From positions 1 to 39,895 of the forward strand of contig JALSJY010000241.1 of assembly GCA_026989045.1 (NCBI GenBank): 39,895 nucleotides of DNA, in the 5' to 3' direction. The stretch comes from Hyphomicrobiales bacterium (GTDB lineage Bacteria > Pseudomonadota > Alphaproteobacteria > Rhizobiales > Devosiaceae). Shown here one piece after another: positions 35,169 through 39,895 of the stretch (positions are counted from its first letter, which is position 1; each line of letters opens with the position of its first letter). The translations under genes were made by a program, and so were the position numbers. The notes below the pieces were generated by a model that worked only from the letters and a program-made list of their open reading frames with translations, had not been told where the DNA came from and searched no databases.

Positions 35169-35840
35169 TTGACTAAAAGAGAAATCCTAATCGCTCCATC
35201 TATTCTTTCTGCTGATTTTGCAAAATTGGGAGAAGAGGTTCGCGCCATTGATAAGGCAGGGTGCGATTGGGTTCATATTGATGTGATGGACGGGCATTTT
35301 GTGCCAAATATTACCATTGGTCCAGACGTAGTTAAAGCGCTTCGCCCTCATAGCAAAAAAATCTTTGATACGCATTTAATGATTGAAAATCATGATAAAT
35401 ATATCGAAGATTTTGCCAAGGCTGGCTCTGATTATATTTCTGTACATGCAGAGGCAAGCACGCATCTTGATCGCTCCATTCAATTGATAAAATCATTTGA
35501 TGTAAAAGCAGGCGTGGCGCTAAACCCGCATACACCGCTAAACGTGCTTGATTATATATTAGATAAAATTGATCTGGTTATTATCATGTCGGTAAATCCA
35601 GGTTTTGGTGGGCAGAGCTTTATACCACAAACTTTGCAAAAATTACGTGATTTAACCGCCATGATTGGTGAGCGTGATGTTAGAATTGAGGTAGATGGTG
35701 GGGTAAACTCGCTAAATGCCAGTGAAATTGTAAGTGCCGGGGCAGATGTTTTGGTTGCAGGTTCGGCTACATTTAAGGGTGGTAGATATAAAGAAAATAT
35801 CGCCGCTATCCGTGCTGCAGCAAATCTTGGTTTTGCTTAG
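35169..35840 (+). CDS. rpe: Ribulose-phosphate 3-epimerase
   Basis: A 223-residue TIM-barrel enzyme of the pentose phosphate pathway interconverting ribulose 5-phosphate and xylulose 5-phosphate. Motifs: IAPSILSADF at the N-terminus, HIDVMDGHFVPN (36-47), VNPGFGGQSF and the phosphate-binding EVDGGVN. The start codon is TTG at 35169: AAGGA at 35157-35161 is seven bases upstream and the next ATG falls inside the conserved VMDGH motif, so no ATG start is possible. Confidence 0.96.
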   Translation: MTKREILIAPSILSADFAKLGEEVRAIDKAGCDWVHIDVMDGHFVPNITIGPDVVKALRPHSKKIFDTHLMIENHDKYIEDFAKAGSDYISVHAEASTHLDRSIQLIKSFDVKAGVALNPHTPLNVLDYILDKIDLVIIMSVNPGFGGQSFIPQTLQKLRDLTAMIGERDVRIEVDGGVNSLNASEIVSAGADVLVAGSATFKGGRYKENIAAIRAAANLGFA

Positions 35841-35893
35841 CAAGCTTTGGCTTTGGTTAGAAAATTTTGGTTTTAATAAAATAAGCATTTAAA

Positions 35894-36094
35894 ATGGACG
35901 TTGATGAAAATAACATAAAAGTTAAAAAGCCAATTTCTGATAATGCCAAAAGAGCATTAGCAGAAGCAAAGAAACGTCATGATGCCAAGCTAGCTAAAAA
36001 TGCAAAACTAGCAAAAGAAATAAATGGAAGAAAAGGGCTTGAGCCAACCCGCTATGGTGATTGGGAAGTGAAGGGCATTAGCTCAGATTTTTAA
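35894..36094 (+). CDS. DUF1674 / SDHAF4-like succinate dehydrogenase assembly factor
   Basis: A 66-residue protein. The first two thirds are Lys/Ala-rich and probably disordered or helical. The C-terminal block GLEPTRYGDWEVKGISSDF is the DUF1674 (SDHAF4) signature, whose eukaryotic member binds flavinylated SdhA and helps complex II assembly. The role here is inferred from that family. No strong ribosome binding site was seen. It lies 53 bases after rpe and may share its transcript. Confidence 0.85.
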   Translation: MDVDENNIKVKKPISDNAKRALAEAKKRHDAKLAKNAKLAKEINGRKGLEPTRYGDWEVKGISSDF

Positions 36095-36577
36095 TCTTTT
36101 TTACAGCAGCTCTTGCTTATCTAAAATTATACTAAGACAACTATATTATCATTTGGATAAAAAATTAACTATTATCTCTAAATTATTGAGGTTGCCGATG
36201 GTTAAAACATGTGATCCAGCAAAAACGAGCGAGCGCTCTCATTGACTATTTGTAATATCTGCCCAGAAATAGGATTTCTTGCTATTTGTGTAACAAGCGC
36301 AACATTTTTATGTGCTGTAGCTAGGAATAAAGTTATAAAATTGAAATACAAAGCCAACATTATCATGCAGCTAATTAGTTTTAACCTTCTCATTAAGGGA
36401 GGTTAGCTCTTTATCCAAAACCAAACCTTACCTGAACTGGCACTATCCAGCCCACCAATAATATCAAGCAAATTGAATTTGATAATGATTACAAGATGTT
36501 ATTGTGCAAACATTCTATTATATATGTTTGGTTTTGTTCTCGCTAAAAAATAGCGAGAACTTGATGATTTATAATAA
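36095..36577. other. Intergenic region with no supported gene
   Basis: 483 AT-rich bases between the SDHAF4-like gene and the end of the omp gene. It contains a 63-codon minus-strand frame (36202-36393) without a ribosome binding site or recognisable family, and a perfect hairpin at its right end (36536-36560). The stretch 36198-36245 has an unusually GC-rich patch (cgagcgagcgctctc) that I cannot explain. Confidence 0.5.
36536..36560 (-). terminator. Hairpin downstream of the omp gene
   Basis: Perfect 10-base arms GTTCTCGCTA (36536-36545) and TAGCGAGAAC (36551-36560) around five A residues, beginning 17 bases after the omp stop codon. The following minus-strand bases are not a T-run, so it may stabilise the mRNA 3' end rather than terminate. 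Confidence 0.45.
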
Positions 36578-37396
36578 TTAGAATTTAAAGTTTAAGCCAG
36601 CCCTAACAATGCTTGCAGAATTGGTGAAACCATATAATTCTTCATTATTGGTATAACTTTGATGCTCAGGAAATTGCATTTGTAGATATTCAATCTTTGT
36701 CGACAAATTATCTGATAAAGCATATTCTACCCCACCACCAAAAACCCAACCTGTATGAATATTATCATTATAGGTATTTTGAGTGGCATCATTATCACCA
36801 AGGATTATTTCATTTGTTTGCATAAAAGACAAACCAGCGGTTCCATAGATCATAACATTATCAAAAGCATAACCTACACGAGGGCGCAAGCTACCCCATA
36901 GGCCAGCATATTTGCTTTTCCAAATATGCCCATCCCACATATCCAACTTATCTGGGGCTTGGAAATTCATCATTCCCAAATCACCTTCAATGCCGATAAT
37001 TATATTATTATCTAATTGATAATTATAACCTGCAGTAACAGAAGCCAGATAGCCAGCTAGGCTATTTGTTTCTGTTGTTGGATGATCATCACCCGCTCGA
37101 TCATAAAAAGTACTTGAATTACCCCAACCGCCGCCAACACTGGCACCAAAATAAAATCCTGACCAGCGCTCACTATAACTAACATTAGATAATAAGTTAT
37201 TATAATCAGGAGACTCTGCTCCATTAGAAATTGTAGATTGCGCATTGGCGCCAGAAATTGCCAAAACAAAGGGCATTAAAAAAATGCCTCCCGAATAACA
37301 GCCTTTTAGTGCAGGATTTTTTGCCATATTGGCCTGCTTTATTAAATTGAACTCCCCACTGCTCAACCCTACTATTTTTTTGGATAATTTTTTCAA
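36578..37396 (-). CDS. Omp25-like outer-membrane beta-barrel protein
   Basis: A small outer-membrane porin-like protein of the alphaproteobacterial Omp25/Omp31 type. Visible marks are the signal segment ending ISGANAQ, the start of the barrel WSGFYFGASVGGGWG, the YNYQLDNNIIIGIEGDLGMM and RPRVGYAFDNVMIYGTAGLSF strands, and the C-terminal phenylalanine (RAGLNFKF) needed for barrel assembly. Start choice is open. The TTG at 37396 has a perfect GGAGGG five bases upstream and gives 272 residues with a long N-terminal extension. ATG 37327 gives 249 residues and a standard signal peptide, but only a weak AGCAGG. The upstream region has a strong hairpin and a repeat array. Confidence 0.85.
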   Translation of the reverse strand: MKKLSKKIVGLSSGEFNLIKQANMAKNPALKGCYSGGIFLMPFVLAISGANAQSTISNGAESPDYNNLLSNVSYSERWSGFYFGASVGGGWGNSSTFYDRAGDDHPTTETNSLAGYLASVTAGYNYQLDNNIIIGIEGDLGMMNFQAPDKLDMWDGHIWKSKYAGLWGSLRPRVGYAFDNVMIYGTAGLSFMQTNEIILGDNDATQNTYNDNIHTGWVFGGGVEYALSDNLSTKIEYLQMQFPEHQSYTNNEELYGFTNSASIVRAGLNFKF

Positions 37397-37438
37397 TTTA
37401 TCCCTCCTAAAATTAAGTATTGATTGAACCTTTACTAA

Positions 37439-37467
37439 TTTCTGCAAATCAAATTCATTTGCAGAAA
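37439..37467. repeat. Strong hairpin in the omp 5' leader
   Basis: Perfect 11-base arms TTTCTGCAAAT (37439-37449) and ATTTGCAGAAA (37457-37467) with a seven-base loop, 43-71 bases upstream of the TTG start of the omp gene. It could be an mRNA-stabilising 5' stem or an operator. Alphaproteobacterial omp mRNAs are often controlled post-transcriptionally, but no specific match is claimed. Confidence 0.6.
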
Positions 37468-37520
37468 CTTAAGTGTTTCAATCAAATTAGGTGGGAGAGT
37501 GTTTTCTTTATGATGACTTC

Positions 37521-37568
37521 ATGTTTCTTTATGTCAAATTCATGTCAATCTTATGTTAATCTAATGTC
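37521..37568. promoter_or_regulatory. Direct-repeat array with 10/11-base period (response-regulator-like, Pho-box-like)
   Basis: ATGT occurs at 37521, 37531, 37542, 37553 and 37564. Units 2-5 are exactly 11 bases apart and read ATGTCAAATTC, ATGTCAATCTT, ATGTTAATCTA, ATGTCC. TGTCA with N6 spacing is the layout of PhoB boxes, and helical-turn spacing of direct repeats is general for OmpR-family regulators. It lies 125-172 bases upstream of the omp start. On the omp strand the units read GACAT/AACAT. Confidence 0.5.
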
Positions 37569-37680
37569 CTTTTTGTGATGGCGGGATTGAGGTAAATTTC
37601 TACTTGAGGATCAAAAAGAAAACTAACTTGGAGCAAGCTAGCTAAAAAACCACAGAGCCCTAAAGCCGTATGCACTACCG

Positions 37681-37774
37681 CAGTAAGCTTTATCCTGAAG
37701 GGAAGCCCAAAGAAAGAAAGCTCGTTTTGCGTAAGCCTGCCCAAAGCTCGAAGAGCGTAGGGTGGTGGAGCCAG
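37681..37774. repeat. Diverged tandem copy of the tRNA-Ala 3' flank (copy A)
   Basis: This segment aligns along its whole length with 37787-37876, with shared blocks CAGTAA-CTTTA, CCAAAGAA-GAA and GCGTAAGCC, and ends in the identical 20-mer GCGTAGGGTGGTGGAGCCAG. The last 12 bases equal the 3' end of the tRNA-Ala gene including CCA. An open frame through it (37556-37777) is not a believable gene. Confidence 0.8.
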
Positions 37775-37786
37775 CATGCGCTTCCG

Positions 37787-37876
37787 CAGTAATCTTTAGC
37801 TTGCGAGGACGCGCCAAAGAAGGAAGGTCCGTGGCGTAAGCCAGCCGAAGCCGAAGGCGTAGGGTGGTGGAGCCAG
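37787..37876. repeat. Tandem copy of the tRNA-Ala 3' flank (copy B), joined to the tRNA
   Basis: Second unit of the roughly 102-base imperfect tandem repeat, running directly into the tRNA-Ala gene, whose final 12 bases (37865-37876) belong to the repeat. Differences from copy A are scattered substitutions and a few single-base indels, so the duplication is not recent. Confidence 0.8.
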
Positions 37877-37940
37877 ACGGGATCGAACCGACGACCTCTT
37901 CGCTGCCAGCGAAGCGCTCTCCCAGCTGAGCTATGGCCCC
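37865..37940 (-). tRNA. tRNA-Ala (anticodon GGC)
   Basis: A 76-base tRNA with encoded CCA. Acceptor stem GGGGCCA pairs with TGGCTCC (one G-T pair), the D arm reads TAGCTCAGCTGGGAGAGC, the anticodon stem-loop TTCGCTGGCAGCGAA gives GGC, and the T arm contains GGTTCGATCCC. Discriminator is A. It reads codons GCC and GCU. It sits between the omp gene and the TIGR02300 gene, a location known from Hyphomicrobiales. Its 3' terminal 12 bases are repeated 102 bases further on. Confidence 0.98.
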
Positions 37941-37948
37941 ACTTTTTA

Positions 37949-37977
37949 ATTTTGCTAATTTATTGGGCTAGCAAAAT
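37949..37977. repeat. Inverted repeat just 5' of the tRNA-Ala gene
   Basis: ATTTTGCTA (37949-37957) and TAGCAAAAT (37969-37977) are perfect nine-base arms around an 11-base loop, between the end of the TIGR02300 gene and the tRNA 5' end. No T-run follows on the minus strand, so it is not a standard terminator. It may be a processing or promoter-associated element, or chance. Confidence 0.45.
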
Positions 37978-38011
37978 CAGTCCTTATCATTGCAATAATA
38001 TATGCAATAAT

Positions 38012-38395
38012 TTATTCGTCTCTAGTATTAGTTGGCACGCCAAGGTCTATTTTGGCATCATCATCATCAACTTCTAAAAATGTGTCTTGCTGATCTGCAT
38101 TAACATCATCATCAACTTCTACTTCAACATCATCAACATCAGGAATATCTTCAACAATATCTTCTTCTGCTTCTTCTAGTGAAATTGTATCTGGATCAAT
38201 TACAATATCATCAGTTTCAACTATTGGTTTAACAACTGGTTCGACTTTTTCTTCTTTAACTTTAGTGGTGGGGGTAGAAGCAATCACAAATTCTTCTCCA
38301 CAACCTGGGCAGATGATAGGATCACGACCAAGATCATAAAATTTCATCTCGCAACTTTGACACTGACGCTTTGTGCCTTTTTCAAAACTTGCCAT
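38012..38395 (-). CDS. TIGR02300 family protein (FYDLN acid domain)
   Basis: A 127-residue protein. The N-terminal third is a zinc ribbon with Cys12-x2-Cys15 and Cys29-x2-Cys32, around the family motif KFYDLGRDPIICPGCGEEF. The remaining two thirds are strongly acidic (runs of Asp/Glu and Val) and probably disordered. Family function is unknown; it is found in alphaproteobacteria, commonly beside aroA-cmk-rpsA and a tRNA-Ala, as here, except that aroA is missing. It is divergent from cmk across 153 bases. Confidence 0.93.
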   Translation of the reverse strand: MASFEKGTKRQCQSCEMKFYDLGRDPIICPGCGEEFVIASTPTTKVKEEKVEPVVKPIVETDDIVIDPDTISLEEAEEDIVEDIPDVDDVEVEVDDDVNADQQDTFLEVDDDDAKIDLGVPTNTRDE

Positions 38396-38502
38396 TTCAT
38401 TCCCTTATAAAAATATAATATCTTAAACGTTTCGGTTAGAGGAGAATACTAACCTGTGTCAAATGTAAAATGATTTATTTTACCAATTTTAATATATGCT
38501 AT

Positions 38503-38532
38503 AGAAAAACTACTAAATAAATAGTTTTTTCT
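38503..38532. promoter_or_regulatory. A/T-rich inverted repeat before cmk
   Basis: AGAAAAACTA (38503-38512) and TAGTTTTTTCT (38522-38532) pair with one bulge, 17 bases before the cmk start codon. It is probably in the cmk leader. It may act as a weak hairpin or simply be chance in AT-rich DNA. Confidence 0.3.
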
Positions 38533-38548
38533 AAATATAAGGCATAAA

Positions 38549-39184
38549 ATGATCATTGCAGTAGATGGCCCAGCAGCTTCTGGCAAAGGAACGATAAGTA
38601 AAGGACTTGCAGAATTATATAATTTGCCTCACTTAGATACTGGTCTTTTATATCGCGCTGTTGGCTATGCTATGCTTGATAAGTTAGAGGATGATAATTT
38701 CGAGAATTTAGCAATTGATACAGCTAAGACAATTAATTTAAAAAATCTTGATGCTGAGCTGCTTGGCACGCCTGAAGTGGCCTACGCGGCTTCAAAAGTT
38801 GCAAAAATAGAAAATGTTCGTTCGGCCTTGAGGCAATTTCAAATTGACTTTGCTAAACAAAAAACAGGCGCAATTCTTGATGGCCGAGATATTGGCACTA
38901 AAATCTGCCCTAATGCTGATGTAAAATTCTATATTACCGCAACACCGCAAATAAGAGCCAAAAGACGCACATTACAGCTTTTAGAAAAGGGATTAGATGT
39001 AAAGGAGAGTGATATTTTGGCTCAAATCATTGCTCGTGATGAAAGTGATAAAACAAATCCTGCCGGAAATTTTTATAAAAGCCAAAATGCGCACTTGCTA
39101 GATAGCTCACTTTTAGATATAGAGGGCGCACTTCGTAAGGCAAAAACGATTGTTGATGAGGTCATGGCAAGACAGGCTGGGTAA
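38549..39184 (+). CDS. cmk: Cytidylate kinase
   Basis: A 211-residue nucleoside-monophosphate kinase making CDP/dCDP from CMP/dCMP with ATP. The P-loop DGPAASGKGT is at 5-14, followed by LPHLDTGLLYRAVG (CMP-binding), LDGRDIGTKICPNADVKFYITA with the catalytic DGRDIG, and RDESDKTNPAG, all typical of Cmk. Length is normal for the short bacterial type. It lies between the TIGR02300 gene and rpsA as in many alphaproteobacteria, but without the aroA that usually precedes it. Confidence 0.96.
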   Translation: MIIAVDGPAASGKGTISKGLAELYNLPHLDTGLLYRAVGYAMLDKLEDDNFENLAIDTAKTINLKNLDAELLGTPEVAYAASKVAKIENVRSALRQFQIDFAKQKTGAILDGRDIGTKICPNADVKFYITATPQIRAKRRTLQLLEKGLDVKESDILAQIIARDESDKTNPAGNFYKSQNAHLLDSSLLDIEGALRKAKTIVDEVMARQAG

Positions 39185-39252
39185 TAAGTCTCAATAAATG
39201 AGCATAATATCCAAAATCAAACCTATTTTGTAACTATGAGCTAAAATAATTT

Positions 39253-39266
39253 GTCAATTTATTGAC
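39253..39266. promoter_or_regulatory. Palindrome in the cmk-rpsA spacer
   Basis: GTCAAT-TT-ATTGAC, an inverted repeat with 6-base arms, 182 bases before the rpsA start codon. It lies where an rpsA promoter could be (the right arm contains TTGAC, -35-like). No regulator is recognised. Confidence 0.3.
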
Positions 39267-39352
39267 CGTTAATCTAGACGAAAAAATCGAAAATCCGAAA
39301 ATTACTGAAACAAGCCATTTTGACTTGTAATTATAAGCCCTTTGCGCCGGGT

Positions 39353-39375
39353 CATCTTTTACTTTGTAAAAGATG
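39353..39375 (+). promoter_or_regulatory. Hairpin in the rpsA leader
   Basis: Perfect 10-base arms CATCTTTTAC and GTAAAAGATG around a three-base TTT loop, 73-95 bases upstream of the rpsA start codon, in a 263-base spacer after cmk. Ribosomal protein S1 mRNAs are autoregulated through 5' structures in enterobacteria, so a leader role is possible here. No T-run follows, so it is not a terminator. Confidence 0.5.
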
Positions 39376-39447
39376 TAACCTTAAGGGAATTACATATTCA
39401 AATTGGCATTAAACTAAACAGTCCGGCGTAAAACCATTGGAGTATAT

Positions 39448-39895
39448 ATGACACAGCAAACTGTGAGCACAGAAGATTTTGAAGCCCTTTTAATGGATTC
39501 ATTTGTGGACAACGAGCCAATTGAAGGTGCGGTTGTCACGGGAACAATTGTTGCAATTGAAAAAGATTTAGCAATTATTGATGTCGGACTAAAAACAGAG
39601 GGGCGCGTGCCGTTAAAAGAATTTGGCGCTGCTGGCCTTGATGGCACAATAAAAGTAGGCTCAAAAGTTGAAGTCTATGTAGATAGAGTTGAAAACGCAT
39701 CTGGCGAGGCAGTATTAAGCCGTGAAAAAGCCCGCCGCGAAGAAAGCTGGATTAGACTTGAAGCCCTTAGTGAAAAAGGGGAAAGAGTTGAAGGTAAAAT
39801 CTTTAACGTTGTTAAGGGCGGCTACACTGTTGACCTTGATGGGGCAACAGCATTTTTACCACGCTCACAAGTTGATATTCGCCCAATCCGTGATA
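39448..39895 (+). CDS. rpsA: 30S ribosomal protein S1, 3'-partial
   Basis: The first 149 codons of ribosomal protein S1, which binds mRNA and brings it to the 30S subunit; the rest lies past the window. The N-terminal FEALLMDSF and EGAVVTGTIVAIEKDLAIIDVGLKTEGRVPLKEF, then the second S1 repeat GKIFNVVKGGYTVDLDGATAFLPRSQVD, are highly typical. The ATG at 39448 has TTGGAG seven bases upstream. The position after cmk is conserved across proteobacteria. The frame is open at the window end. Confidence 0.98.
   Translation, partial: MTQQTVSTEDFEALLMDSFVDNEPIEGAVVTGTIVAIEKDLAIIDVGLKTEGRVPLKEFGAAGLDGTIKVGSKVEVYVDRVENASGEAVLSREKARREESWIRLEALSEKGERVEGKIFNVVKGGYTVDLDGATAFLPRSQVDIRPIRD

Noticed and set aside
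36202..36393. 63-codon minus-strand frame with a hydrophobic N-terminus
   Set aside because: No Shine-Dalgarno sequence on its strand and no recognisable family. The only good purine stretch (near 36390) is on the opposite strand. Kept only as a note in the intergenic entry.
37556..37777. 73-codon frame starting with a PPPYALRA-like stretch
   Set aside because: It lies entirely in the repeat copy next to tRNA-Ala and reproduces translated repeat sequence. Such frames recur as spurious annotations wherever this flank occurs.
37681..37940. Integrated genomic island or prophage attachment site at tRNA-Ala
   Set aside because: The duplicated tRNA end is only 102 bases from the gene with no integrase or cargo between, and the two units are homologous over their whole length, which fits a tandem repeat better.
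1..39895. CRISPR array, insertion sequence, rRNA or origin of replication
   Set aside because: No regularly spaced identical repeats with unique spacers, no transposase or integrase frame and no rRNA or dnaA-box cluster was seen on either strand.

Overview
The window reads as a chromosomal segment of an AT-rich alphaproteobacterium, most likely from or near the Hyphomicrobiales (Rhizobiales). The reasons are family-level. They are the FYDLN-acid (TIGR02300) gene, tRNA-Ala, cmk and rpsA neighbourhood at the right end, a DUF1674/SDHAF4 protein, an Omp25-like barrel, a DUF5335 protein beside a Pcm-erythromycin-esterase fusion, and a clade I (Tat-exported) nos operon in the order R-Z-D-F-Y-L-X. 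Genus cannot be decided from this sequence alone.

Layout, left to right. Positions 1-5043 hold copper and envelope genes: a CopA-type ATPase cut by the window edge, a Tat-exported multicopper oxidase starting directly after its stop codon, a DUF454 membrane protein on the other strand, then a lipoprotein L,D-transpeptidase and a membrane-anchored c-type cytochrome. Positions 5046-9126 (minus strand) are a polyamine-type ABC operon, potD then potA-potB-potC, with a terminator hairpin and a REP-like inverted repeat between potD and potA. Positions 9456-12043 (plus) have an FNR-like site, a DUF5335 gene and a Pcm/erythromycin-esterase fusion. Positions 12061-21122 (minus) are a complete nitrous-oxide reductase operon led by an extra small Cys-containing protein, with an FNR/NNR-type site upstream. 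A PAS-PAS-GGDEF*-EAL protein with a degenerate GGDEF motif follows (21255-23408, minus).

Positions 23727-30465 (plus) are a LivHMGF-type ABC transporter with an acyl-CoA synthetase and a LivK-like binding protein in one operon, ending in a clear terminator. Positions 30488-36094 are central carbon genes: a ketoacyl synthase III and a PPi-type phosphofructokinase on the minus strand, and divergently gap, class II fba, rpe and a succinate dehydrogenase assembly factor. The right end (36536-39895) has an Omp25-like protein with an elaborate upstream region, a tRNA-Ala(GGC) whose 3' end is duplicated downstream, the TIGR02300 gene, cmk and the start of rpsA.

How it fits together: the nos operon, both FNR-like sites and the copper genes suggest a facultatively respiring cell that reduces N2O under low oxygen and handles copper in the periplasm. 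NosX (ApbE family) would flavinylate the SGAT threonine of NosR, and NosL/NosDFY would mature copper NosZ. No transposase, integrase, CRISPR array or phage gene was seen. The least explained signals are the 11-bp-period ATGT array upstream of the omp gene, the tandem duplication at the tRNA-Ala 3' end, the class II-like FNR promoter in front of DUF5335/Pcm-Ere, and the extra gene leading the nos operon.
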